DNA of 64,000 nt from UBA5794 sp963714375 (lineage in GTDB: Bacteria > Actinomycetota > Acidimicrobiia > Spongiisociales > UBA5794). The position numbers and the translations under genes are program-made. How positions within the stretch are numbered: position 1 is the first letter of the stretch; every line of letters starts with the position of its first letter. The stretch is from positions 248,001 through 312,000 of the forward strand of contig CAVQOG010000006.1 in assembly GCA_963714375.1 (NCBI GenBank), written 5' to 3'. Shown piece by piece: positions 41,310 to 49,130 of this stretch. The notes under the pieces are model-generated. The model saw nothing but the letters and a program-made list of their open reading frames with translations. It made no database searches and was not told the DNA's origin.

Positions 41310-41797
41310 TCTTCTCCTTCGACAACGTCCCTGATTGTCGGTCCGGACGCCTCACCGGGGTTCGCCGGGATCCACCGACCGCAACTCCCCTCAGCGGTGA
41401 GCCAGAAGCGAAGCTGCTCCAGTTCACCGGAATCGAGCCTGGTCTCGAGTTGGGCGTACGAGGTCTTCCAGTCTGTATATGACGGCTCTCTGGGGCTGAC
41501 CGGTGCCGGGAGCGGACCAAGATCAGGGGCTACCCCTCTGGTGATCCAGTCCTCGTAGACACGAAAGGCATCTCGACAAACCACAAAGTTGATCACAATG
41601 CCCTGAGCCATGCTCTCCTTCGTGTCCTCGGGTTCCTCTTCGATCTTCTGCCGAGCTACCGGATTGACTAGCACCTCAGCCACGACGACCTCATCGAGCC
41701 CCTCAAAAAATGAAGCGTCAACCGATAGCGGTTCCGCTGAATCACAACCGGTAACCACCAACAGAAAACCTACAATGAGAGCTACGTTTCGTTTCAT
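41306..41797 (-). CDS. Lipoprotein of unknown function, first gene of the exporter operon
   Basis: A 163-residue lipoprotein: MKRNVALIVGFLLVVTGC is the signal peptide and lipobox. The mature part is acidic (FFEGLDEVVVAEVLVN, EEEPEDTKESMAQGIVINFVVCRDAF), with a tail SCGRWIPANPGEASGP. Two Cys besides the lipobox Cys might pair. No family is recognised. It overlaps the adaptor gene (ATGA) and leads the operon lipoprotein-adaptor-ATPase-permease. A 10-codon upstream frame and a hairpin precede it. The promoter motif at 42011-42038 lies 214 bases upstream. Confidence 0.7.
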   Translation of the reverse strand: MKRNVALIVGFLLVVTGCDSAEPLSVDASFFEGLDEVVVAEVLVNPVARQKIEEEPEDTKESMAQGIVINFVVCRDAFRVYEDWITRGVAPDLGPLPAPVSPREPSYTDWKTSYAQLETRLDSGELEQLRFWLTAEGSCGRWIPANPGEASGPTIRDVVEGEE

Positions 41798-41830
41798 ACG
41801 AACCTCAAGTCGAACCGTGTGCGGCCGGGG

Positions 41831-41882
41831 GACCGGAGATCCACTCCGGTCACCCGCTTGCTTGCGTCAGAACTAACTGCAT
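41831..41882 (-). promoter_or_regulatory. Short upstream frame with overlapping hairpin before the exporter operon
   Basis: A 10-codon frame (41850-41882, MQLVLTQASG) has a strong ribosome-binding site (AAAGGAGG) before its ATG. Its stop overlaps a perfect 8-bp hairpin (GACCGGAG-TGGAT-CTCCGGTC, 41831-41851). There is no T run. A ribosome ending there would open the hairpin, so translation of the frame could affect the downstream gene 34 bases on. Confidence 0.4.
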
Positions 41883-42010
41883 ATTCAATCCTCCTTTGAA
41901 ACAAGCGAGGCCCGGAATTGGCGTTGCTGGCACCCTCCAGGACCGTTCCCGTTCAACCTGCATCCTCCCTTCACAGCTCCGACAGCAACCGGCTCTTGCC
42001 GACCAACCTA

Positions 42011-42038
42011 TTGTTTGTCAGTCACCGCAGATTGGTTC
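42011..42038 (-). promoter_or_regulatory. Element promoter motif, copy 6 (exporter operon)
   Basis: Minus strand: GAACC (42034-42038), 14 bases, GACAAACAA (42011-42019). It lies 214 bases before the lipoprotein at 41797 and 72 bases downstream of the relaxase stop. Confidence 0.65.
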
Positions 42039-42110
42039 TCGTCCCGCAAGTTCTCCGCGGCAAAAGCGCACCAGCGTGTACCCGGCAATCGACAACGCGT
42101 ACAAGTGGTG

Positions 42111-45100
42111 TCACCTTCCGATGGCGTTCCGTCCGTGCTCCTGTTCCCTTGTCAGGAGGCGGAGATGACGCTGGACTGCACGCTGGGTGACGATCCATGC
42201 GGCACGCTCGATGACATCGCTGCTGGGCGGTCGCGGTCCGAGGAGGTCGGTAGCATCGTCGGGTATGTCGTGTTCGGTGCGGAATCGGATTGCCCGGTCG
42301 ACGGCAGCGTCCCATGCCCCCTGGCGTTCGTGGTCGCTGGGCCGTTCACCGAGGCTGTTGGTGACCCAATCCGGTGGCTGGAAGGCGATAGTTGCGAGCT
42401 GGTCGCGGTGCCGGTCGCGGATCTCGAGTTCAAGTTTCACGTATTCGACGATCGGTTCGTTTGGAACGTCGTTCGTCTCCGTCAATCGTTCCCCTGCGCC
42501 TAGGGCGGCGAGGCTGTCTTTGACTTCGGTGAGTCGTTGTTTGAGTTGTTCGTCGGTGAGGGTGTTGGGTCCGCGTCCTGTGTCGTGGGCGGCGGGTTCA
42601 GCGGCGGTGCGGGCAAGGGCGGCGATGAGTGCCGGGAGGCGGTCGGGGTGCTCGTGGGCGAGGTGTTCGCATTCTTCCTGGCTCATATCGGGATTGGTGA
42701 GGTAGATCGTGTTGGCTTCGCGACCTCGGCTCATGGTGACGTAAATCCATTCACGGTCGACTCCGTCGCTCGCGACGGTGTGGGCACGTCGTGCTGTGGC
42801 TCCTTGGGCTTTGTGGCCGGTGAGGGCGTATCCCCAGTCGAGGTGACCGTCGTCGAGGTACCAATGCGGCACGTTCGCTGATCGACCGTCGCGGTCCAAA
42901 CGGATGGTGACCGTTCGGCGTTCGGTGTCGATTCCGGTGATCGTGGCGAGATCACCGTTGAGGACGCCAAGTCGATCCCGGTTCTTGAGGCACACAACAC
43001 GGTCACCGGTCTGGAAGTCGCGGCCCTGAGCCTTCAGAGTGGGTCCCTTGAGCAGTCCGGCTTCGGCAACCAAGGTACGGGCTCGTTGATTGAGTTCATC
43101 AACGGTGGTGTTGCGGTGACCGATGAGCAGCACCTGGGCAGGATCACCGACCTCTTGGACGTCGCGGTACCAAGCGTCGACTGCCTGGCCGATGGTGTCA
43201 TCGTCGGTGGGTGCGACGCTGATTTTGCCGCGTCGGTTGTACATAGCAACCGCCCGCGACACTGAGCCTTCACGTAGTTCGGTGAGTGCGGTTCGTTCCC
43301 ACCCTTGGCCCTGTCGGACATTCTCAGTCAACTCGACGACCGGGAGACGGGCCGTCAGCGCGGCGAAGAGACCACCGGCGTCTATCTCGGCGAGCTGGCG
43401 GTGGTCACCGATCAGGATGAGCTTGCCCGATGCAGCCTCGACGAGGTCGGAGACTTGGGCGAGTTGACGGGTCCCGACCATCCCGGATTCATCAACAACA
43501 ACGATGGCGCCAGCGGGGAGCCCACCGGCTGCCTTGGTCTCCCACAGAAACCGCGTGATCGTCGTGGACGAGATACCGGTGGAGGTTTCGAACCCCGCAG
43601 CCGCCCGAGCAGCGAGAGCCGCACCCACGACGGGCGTGCCGGTCTGTGAGGCGAGGTCGCCGATAATGGACATGACGGTGGTCTTGCCAGTACCTGCGGC
43701 TCCCACCCCCACGTCGATGGCGTTGCCCGATGTGGCGAAGCGGCGGACCATCGCCCGTTGCCCATCGGTCAGACTCAAGTCGGCGTCGAGGGCCGCGTCG
43801 ACTTGCGAATCCGGTACGGCCCAGCGGTCGGCCTCGATCCCGGCGATGGCACGGTTGATGATCCGCTGCTCGATCGTGAGGAGTTCGGTGGTGGTGTAGC
43901 GGCGTTCATTGACAAGTCCCGGGAAGGTCACTCCATTCTTCCGACGCAGAATCCTGGGCCTGGCCGAATCGACGAGCTCGAGAAGGCGTTCGAGTTCAAT
44001 CGGGTCAAACTCGATGGGCGGATCTACGCCAGCATCAACGGCCGTATGGCTAGGCAAGATGGCGACCACATCTGAACGGTGCAGGAATGTATCGGCGAGG
44101 GCTTCGACCTCAGCCCGTCGTCCGCCCTCGGGAAGAGCCTCTGCCGCTGCCATGATCACATCTGGGCGCCCGAACGTCGATGCTTGGGCAGTCAGTCCCT
44201 CGGCGGATGCCAACCGGTCAAACACGGGCTCAGGATCAGGGATCGTGACCTCTTGGCGCCGCCCAAGCAACAATGCCACTGATTCGGGTGTCACTCCCAC
44301 TTCGGAGCCCCGTTCCATCCAATGCGGGATGAGCGTGTCGAGTGGGTGGTCTCGTTTGGGGCTGCGGGTCGCAAGGGTTGCGATCTCGTTCACACCAGGA
44401 GTATCGGGAAGGTTCCGAGCGTCACGCCAGGATTCAATCTGTTGGCGTCGCTGGGAGAACGCCACGATCTGGTCCCGGGTGAACCCCTCGATGTCAGCCA
44501 TACCTTTTTGGACTGGTTGCCAGCGGACCCCGAGGCGTTCCGTGAGACGGCTCCGCAGCTCAGCTTCGTGGAGATAGCCAGCTGCGAGCTTGTGCCGATA
44601 CAACAGACGCCCGTCAACAGCACGCCACACCCCATCGACACCTTCCACCCTGTTTCCGACCACAACATGGGTATGGAGCTGTGGGTCGTCGGCACGGCTC
44701 GTGAACTCGGTGAAACACGCAGACACGTACCCGTTGGCACGGATCGGCCACGTCTCCACCCGCTGACGAGGAAGACCGTCCTCGTCGAGGATCGGCTTGC
44801 CCTCGTCGTCCAAGACCGGTGTCCGGGACGCTCCCCGGGTAGAAGATGCCACCGACTCCAGATAGGTCAAAGCCTCGGTGGTGGACTCCCCAAACGCTTC
44901 AACCACGTGACGTCGGACCTCGTCGTCGCCAAATGCCCAGAGAAGCGATACCGATTTGTCAGCAGAAAAGGTCAGATCCCACGCAGCCACCCCATCCTTT
45001 CGAATCCGACGCCCCAGCTGCTCCCCCGTCGCTGGATGTTGTCCGTCGAAGAGCCGAACCAGACCCTCACCCGACACAGTGCCCGCCAGGCCCAGTTCGG

Positions 45101-45224
45101 TGGCGCCGCTGCCATGCCAGCGACCCTTCGCCGTCCCGCCCCGCAAGTAATAGTCCTCACGAGGCGAGATCTCCCCGAGCTTTTCGAGGTAGTAGTCCTT
45201 GTGGGCCTTGGCGATACTCAACAT
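42111..45224 (-). CDS. MobF-family relaxase with RecD-like helicase domain (TrwC/TraA type)
   Basis: A 1037-residue conjugative relaxase. The N-terminal TrwC domain has paired Tyr residues (KAHKDYYLEKLG, REDYYLRGG), the WDLTFSADKSVSLLWA block and the metal-binding HUH motif in DDPQLHTHVVVGN (about residue 185). The middle holds a helicase with Walker A GVGAAGTGKTTVMS (about 530), VVDESGMVG and later HKAQGATARRAHTV. It nicks oriT and unwinds the strand for transfer. ATG 45224 begins the family start (MLSIAKAHKDYY), with GGGGGCGGCGAG before it. No coupling protein or secretion genes are nearby, so a helper would be needed. Confidence 0.92.
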   Translation of the reverse strand: MLSIAKAHKDYYLEKLGEISPREDYYLRGGTAKGRWHGSGATELGLAGTVSGEGLVRLFDGQHPATGEQLGRRIRKDGVAAWDLTFSADKSVSLLWAFGDDEVRRHVVEAFGESTTEALTYLESVASSTRGASRTPVLDDEGKPILDEDGLPRQRVETWPIRANGYVSACFTEFTSRADDPQLHTHVVVGNRVEGVDGVWRAVDGRLLYRHKLAAGYLHEAELRSRLTERLGVRWQPVQKGMADIEGFTRDQIVAFSQRRQQIESWRDARNLPDTPGVNEIATLATRSPKRDHPLDTLIPHWMERGSEVGVTPESVALLLGRRQEVTIPDPEPVFDRLASAEGLTAQASTFGRPDVIMAAAEALPEGGRRAEVEALADTFLHRSDVVAILPSHTAVDAGVDPPIEFDPIELERLLELVDSARPRILRRKNGVTFPGLVNERRYTTTELLTIEQRIINRAIAGIEADRWAVPDSQVDAALDADLSLTDGQRAMVRRFATSGNAIDVGVGAAGTGKTTVMSIIGDLASQTGTPVVGAALAARAAAGFETSTGISSTTITRFLWETKAAGGLPAGAIVVVDESGMVGTRQLAQVSDLVEAASGKLILIGDHRQLAEIDAGGLFAALTARLPVVELTENVRQGQGWERTALTELREGSVSRAVAMYNRRGKISVAPTDDDTIGQAVDAWYRDVQEVGDPAQVLLIGHRNTTVDELNQRARTLVAEAGLLKGPTLKAQGRDFQTGDRVVCLKNRDRLGVLNGDLATITGIDTERRTVTIRLDRDGRSANVPHWYLDDGHLDWGYALTGHKAQGATARRAHTVASDGVDREWIYVTMSRGREANTIYLTNPDMSQEECEHLAHEHPDRLPALIAALARTAAEPAAHDTGRGPNTLTDEQLKQRLTEVKDSLAALGAGERLTETNDVPNEPIVEYVKLELEIRDRHRDQLATIAFQPPDWVTNSLGERPSDHERQGAWDAAVDRAIRFRTEHDIPDDATDLLGPRPPSSDVIERAAWIVTQRAVQRHLRLLTREQEHGRNAIGR

Positions 45225-45312
45225 CTCGCCGCCCCCACGATGTCTACATGTATACATCCCGCAACTTGTTGCACATGCGTGTGGTGAAGAGGACGGTTTG
45301 ATTGGCAACGGC

Positions 45313-45931
45313 TGACAGGGTGCCGCGACGCGATGTTGATGGCTACTTGTCGGTACCTGTTGGTTGTCATCGGGTTCTTCTCCTCGATCTGGCTCATTGG
45401 GCTGATCGTGGAGGAGGACCCTGTCACCAGAATGTCAGTAACCCTGTCAAAGGAGAGAAATCTCGCCGAATCCCACCGCGGCAACGAGGGGAATCGGCCG
45501 TTAGGCGCTGCAACGCCTGGGAAACGGCAACCGTGCGGTAGCCACGGCAATATCCAGGAACGTCGGATCTTTCCAAGGATTCCGCCCTCGAAACGTCGCT
45601 CTGTCAGTGAGCGTCGTCACATTTGAGAGTCCTGAAGACGTCAATAGCAATCTGATAACAGTCTGATGACAGGGTTACTGACAATCTGATGACAGGGTTG
45701 CTGACACTCTGGTGAGAGGGCTCGCCAAACAGACCTGGCTCCAGGTTGCTGAGACTTTGGTGAGAGGGTTGGGCGGCACGATCGACGTGTAGAAACAACA
45801 GAACATGAGACCAGCTGAGACGATGCGGTAGATCAGCTCCACCACCGAGATTGTCGGTGTACGAGCCCGTCATGAATGATTGGCATCTCACCACGCGAGG
45901 TGGTCGTGAGATAGCATCGGATTGACAGGGT
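45313..45931. repeat. Iteron array around TGACAGGGT, possible oriT or replication origin
   Basis: TGACAGGGT occurs at 45313-45321, 45667-45675, 45690-45698 and 45923-45931 on the plus strand and at 45418-45426 and 45441-45449 on the minus. Two pairs are spaced exactly 23 bases, with TTACTGACA or similar between. Degenerate copies (GGTGAGAGGG) follow at about 45711 and 45759. The region between relaxase and integrase (about 770 bases) has no convincing gene, so it probably holds cis-acting transfer or replication sites. Confidence 0.7.
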
Positions 45932-45995
45932 CGTGGGTCACGACTACTCAAGGGAATTCGACATTCAAATCGCAGTCCGACACGAAGGAGGCTGA

Positions 45996-47078
45996 ATGGC
46001 ATCGATCAATCCGCACATGACCACCAGAGGTGAACGCAGATACATCGTGCGTTTCCGAGATCCAGCAAATCGCCAGCAGCAGAAGACGTTCCGGCGCAAG
46101 GTCGATGCTGAACGGTTCCGCAACGCCGTTGAGGTATCCAAGGACCAAGGGACCTACGTCGATGGGCGTGCAGGGAACGTGACCTTTGCGGTTATCGCCG
46201 ATCGTTGGCTTGGGACCCGTAGCGATAAGGCCCGCTCAACCCGTGACCGTGACAGCTCGTACTTGCGGTCATTGATCCTGCCGACATTTGGCGATCGGAT
46301 CATCAAGTCGATCAGGCCATCTGAAGTCGAGACCTGGCTCGCTTCGATGGACAAGGCACCCAACACCAAAGGCCGAGCACTTCAGATTGTCCGAAGCGTC
46401 TTTGATCTTGCTCGCCGGGACCGACTCATCGCCTCGAACCCGGCAGCCGATGTAGGGCCCCCTCCGATGAAACCACTTCGCACCGGACGCGCACTTACCG
46501 ACGGCGAGATGAATGCCATGATCATCGCCGCTGAGGAAGTCGACGAACGAACAGCGGTGATCGTTCACCTGATGGCCCGCTGCGGACTTCGCATCGGAGA
46601 AGCCCTCGCCTTGCGGCGCCAGGACGTGGACCTCGATTCCAACACGCTCACCGTCGCTACGACGATGACCCGCGAGGAAGGCATCCGACCGGTGAAGGGG
46701 CGCGTCAGGGAGGACGAGGGTCGGGTCATACCCATCCCGAGCGATGTCGCCGAACGATTGCGCCATCACTTCAACCAGCGACCCATCACCAACATCGGTG
46801 GGTTCATCGTGACCTCGCCACGCGGTGGCCCGCTCCACTACAACAACTGGCGAGCCAGGGTCTGGGTCAGGATCACACAGCGGATCGACTTCGACGTGAC
46901 GCCGCACGACCTACGACGCACCGCAGCAACCCGCTTGTTCCTCGTGGACCGTTGGACACCAGCTGAGGTGCAGGCCTTCATGGGACATCTCGACCCTCGT
47001 GTGACACTCGGAATCTACACCGTTGTTGCATCCGAAAAGCTCCCCCGACCGTCCACTTTGCGCATGCAGATCATTTGA
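45996..47078 (+). CDS. int: Tyrosine site-specific integrase
   Basis: A 360-residue phage-type integrase. An N-terminal arm-binding region (RYIVRFRDPANRQQQKTFRRKVDAERF) is followed by a core-binding helical domain (about residues 60-140). The catalytic domain has Arg in CGLRIGEALALRR, the HxxR box in VTPHDLRRTAATR, His in MGHLDPRVTLGIYTVV and the nucleophile Tyr just after it. GGAGG lies a few bases before the ATG. The stop is 95 bases from attR, and the TGTGGGGTTTT pair lies immediately downstream. It would excise and insert the element at tRNA-Val. No excisionase gene was recognised. Confidence 0.94.
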   Translation: MASINPHMTTRGERRYIVRFRDPANRQQQKTFRRKVDAERFRNAVEVSKDQGTYVDGRAGNVTFAVIADRWLGTRSDKARSTRDRDSSYLRSLILPTFGDRIIKSIRPSEVETWLASMDKAPNTKGRALQIVRSVFDLARRDRLIASNPAADVGPPPMKPLRTGRALTDGEMNAMIIAAEEVDERTAVIVHLMARCGLRIGEALALRRQDVDLDSNTLTVATTMTREEGIRPVKGRVREDEGRVIPIPSDVAERLRHHFNQRPITNIGGFIVTSPRGGPLHYNNWRARVWVRITQRIDFDVTPHDLRRTAATRLFLVDRWTPAEVQAFMGHLDPRVTLGIYTVVASEKLPRPSTLRMQII

Positions 47079-47080
47079 CG

Positions 47081-47102
47081 TGTGGGGTTTTTGTGGGGTT
47101 TT
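47081..47102 (+). repeat. Two direct copies of TGTGGGGTTTT, right arm
   Basis: Adjacent 11-bp copies identical to those at 30497-30518, starting two bases after the integrase stop codon. Confidence 0.65.
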
Positions 47103-47139
47103 CACCTCGCAAGCGACACACGGAAAGTCCGAGAAACGA

Positions 47140-47169
47140 CAGAAACCCATGCAGCCGCAAGGGTTTCTG
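47140..47169. repeat. Inverted repeat next to attR
   Basis: CAGAAACCC, 12 bases, GGGTTTCTG, ending three bases before the att core. It may be an integrase or host-factor site, or the transcription end of the rebuilt tRNA-Val(GAC). Confidence 0.55.
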
Positions 47170-47172
47170 TAC

Positions 47173-47220
47173 GTGGGCGATACTGGATTTGAACCAGTGA
47201 CCCCTGCCGTGTCGAGGCAG
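47173..47220 (-). repeat. attR: 48-bp core inside tRNA-Val(GAC)
   Basis: Identical to 30347-30394. It lies within the intact tRNA, so insertion rebuilt the gene with the element's own 3' part and flank. Confidence 0.95.
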
Positions 47221-47245
47221 TGCTCTGCCGCTGAGCTAATCGCCC
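47174..47245 (-). tRNA. tRNA-Val (anticodon GAC)
   Basis: A 72-base cloverleaf. The acceptor GGGCGAT pairs with ATCGCCC, discriminator A; the anticodon stem CTGCC/GGCAG encloses TCGACAC with anticodon GAC; the T arm holds GGTTCAAATCC. It is the integration target, and the last two thirds are supplied by the element. Confidence 0.96.
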
Positions 47246-47291
47246 TTTCGGGATTCGGAAGATAGCGGCGGGTTCAGGGAAAGCGCAACGC

Positions 47292-48365
47292 TCAGGCGGC
47301 AAGGGCTTTCTTGGCGCTATCACGTCTCCACAGCAGCAGGGTGATGACACCGATGATGACCTGGGGGAAGTACGTGAAGGCCCTCCATACCAGCGTTGCG
47401 GCGAGCGCGTCGTTCTGTGACATCCCGAATCCCGCGAGCATGCTGGTGATGATGGCATCCGTTGTACCGAGCCCACCGGGTGGGATCGGAATGAACGTCG
47501 CCAAGCGCCCGAGCGCAAAGGCAGCGAACGCCTCGGCGAGCGTGATGGGACCGTCGAAGCCGCCCTGAAGCGCCACCACGGCGAGATAGAGGATCGAGAA
47601 CTGAGCGAGTTGCTGTGCAACATTGGCCGCCGTGATGAGAATCCAGCGGTCTGCCACGACGTCGATGATCGAAATCCTGAAGTCAACGAGTGCCTCGGCA
47701 GCATCGAACGAGACTTCCTTGTGGATCAACCCGGCACCCCAGCCGATGACCGCGTTGCCCCATCCGCCGATCTTTCGAGCCAGGTTCTCGCTCCGCAGGA
47801 TGAGGGCAAGCCCACCGACCATCAGCACAACCAGGATCGCGGCGACCACGGTGAGGAGCACATCGTCTGCACCGGTCTGTCCGGTGATCGTGAGCCCGAT
47901 GATCGCCAAGAGGGGCAGAGACAGGGTGACAAGCGTGTTCCATACGCTTGTGATGCCGATGACCGCCGTTGTCGGCGCCGGACCGTATCCGTAGCTCGAC
48001 AGCATTCCGTACTGGACCGCAAGCCCCCACGCCCCGCCACCGGGGATGACATTGGAGATCATGAACGATGTTTGGCGCGTGTAGAACCCGTGCTTGAAGC
48101 GAAGCTGTGGCATCGCAGCCGTGTACGGAAAGACGTAGAGGATGATCAGACCAACCGTGGCCGCCGTGATGAGCCCGAGTTGCCACGCCGTCATGCCCTG
48201 GATCGCTGTCCACGCTGCTGCGTAGTCGCCGAACTGGGGCAGCACCACCACGAAAACAATGACGAGAACAATGAGCGTCAGAATCGTTGCGATGATCTGC
48301 TGCTTGCCAAACTTGGGTTTGGGTGGCTGGAGCGGATCGGGTGTCTGTTGAACGTCGTCGGCCAT
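47292..48365 (-). CDS. UPF0104/LPG synthase-type membrane protein
   Basis: A 357-residue protein with about eight transmembrane helices, of the flippase-like LPG synthase/UPF0104 family. Signatures: FVVVLPQFGDYAAAWTAI, FPYTAAMPQLRFKHGFYTRQTSFMISNVIPGGGAWGLAVQYGML, and FIPIPPGGLGTTDAIITSMLAGFG (the Pro/Gly-rich block of the family). Relatives transfer amino acids to lipids or flip lipids; this one lacks the soluble synthase domain, so a flippase-like role is more likely (inference). The ATG at 48365 is used; the frame is open further upstream through the tRNA-Cys gene. Confidence 0.85.
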   Translation of the reverse strand: MADDVQQTPDPLQPPKPKFGKQQIIATILTLIVLVIVFVVVLPQFGDYAAAWTAIQGMTAWQLGLITAATVGLIILYVFPYTAAMPQLRFKHGFYTRQTSFMISNVIPGGGAWGLAVQYGMLSSYGYGPAPTTAVIGITSVWNTLVTLSLPLLAIIGLTITGQTGADDVLLTVVAAILVVLMVGGLALILRSENLARKIGGWGNAVIGWGAGLIHKEVSFDAAEALVDFRISIIDVVADRWILITAANVAQQLAQFSILYLAVVALQGGFDGPITLAEAFAAFALGRLATFIPIPPGGLGTTDAIITSMLAGFGMSQNDALAATLVWRAFTYFPQVIIGVITLLLWRRDSAKKALAA

Positions 48366-48447
48366 TGTGTGCCTTTGTGCGATACGGACCAAGAAACTCT
48401 CGGGTAGTGGGACTCTAGGCGTTTGGAAGCACCGAATACGGGTTTGG

Positions 48448-48518
48448 AGGCGACGGCGGGATTCGAACCCGCGTACAGGGTTTTGCAGACCCTTGCCTAG
48501 CCACTCGGCCACGTCGCC
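48448..48518 (-). tRNA. tRNA-Cys (anticodon GCA)
   Basis: A 71-base cloverleaf on the minus strand: GGCGACG/CGTCGCC acceptor, discriminator T, anticodon stem AGGGT/ACCCT around CTGCAAA with GCA, and T loop GGTTCGAATCC. It is 40 bases from tRNA-Gly. Confidence 0.97.
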
Positions 48519-48558
48519 GAATAAGAAAAGCGGCCACAGCGGACCGCCCTCCTCTCGG

Positions 48559-48631
48559 AGCGGACGACCGGGATCGAACCGGCGACCTCAACCTTGGCAA
48601 GGTTGCGCTCTACCAGCTGAGCTACGTCCGC
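48559..48631 (-). tRNA. tRNA-Gly (anticodon GCC)
   Basis: A 73-base cloverleaf on the minus strand: GCGGACG/CGTCCGC acceptor, discriminator T, anticodon stem CAACC/GGTTG around TTGCCAA with GCC, T loop GGTTCGATCC. Probably cotranscribed with tRNA-Cys. Confidence 0.97.
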
Positions 48632-48663
48632 GCTGGCGTGATGGTATCACGGGGAGGTTCTTT

Positions 48664-49101
48664 CTACGGTTGAGCGACGCCGGTGGATCCGAAGCCCCCA
48701 GTGCCCCGATCTGTGTCATCAAGCCTCTCAACCTCGACGAATTCTGGTGACTCGATCCGCATCACAACCAGTTGCGCGATGCGGTCGCCAACGTCAATCA
48801 CAAACACGGCATCCGAGTGATTGATGAGTCCAACCCTGAGCTCGCCCCGGTACCCCGAATCGATGAGTCCGGGAGCATTCGCAACCGTGATCCCGTGTTT
48901 GATCGCCAAACCCGACCGGGGAAGGACGAAGCCCGCAAAGCCCCGCGGGATCGCCATCGACAAACCGGTTCCAACGAGGACGGTCTCTCCTGGCCCAATG
49001 GTGTGGCCCTCTGCCGCTGAAAGGTCAGCACCGGCATCCCCGAGATGGGCGGCGACAAGCATGGGAATCCGTTGATGTGAGCGAGCGACAGGTATCTTCA
49101 T
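48664..49101 (-). CDS. dut: dUTP diphosphatase
   Basis: A 145-residue trimeric dUTPase that converts dUTP to dUMP, limiting uracil in DNA and feeding dTMP synthesis. The five motifs are visible: GDAGADLSA, PRSGLAIKHG, NAPGLIDSGYRGELRVGLINHS (with the catalytic Asp), GDRIAQLVV and the C-terminal arm RGTGGFGSTG. ATG 49101 begins the family's MKIPVARSH; the frame is open further upstream, across the divergent gene's start. Only 29 bases separate the two divergent genes. Confidence 0.95.
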   Translation of the reverse strand: MKIPVARSHQRIPMLVAAHLGDAGADLSAAEGHTIGPGETVLVGTGLSMAIPRGFAGFVLPRSGLAIKHGITVANAPGLIDSGYRGELRVGLINHSDAVFVIDVGDRIAQLVVMRIESPEFVEVERLDDTDRGTGGFGSTGVAQP

Positions 49102-49130
49102 GGGCGGATTCTCCCACGGAGCGCGCACAC

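Larger units (their letters stand above)
30347..47220. mobile_element. Integrated mobilizable element in tRNA-Val(GAC)
   Basis: Bounded by an exact 48-bp direct repeat (30347-30394 and 47173-47220) that is the 3' part of tRNA-Val(GAC). It has a tyrosine integrase beside the intact tRNA, a MobF relaxase, iterons, an ImmA/DUF4411 pair and about 10 kb of minus-strand cargo run from shared promoter motifs. Without one repeat copy it is about 16.8 kb. The displaced original tRNA 3' flank at 30300-30346 resembles the flank of the other tRNA-Val gene, which shows the direction of insertion. No type IV secretion, coupling protein or FtsK-type transfer gene is seen. Confidence 0.92.

Noticed and set aside
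45660..45720. 23-bp repeats as a possible CRISPR array
   Set aside because: The repeats follow each other without unique spacers, occur in both orientations and lie next to a relaxase; no cas genes are seen.
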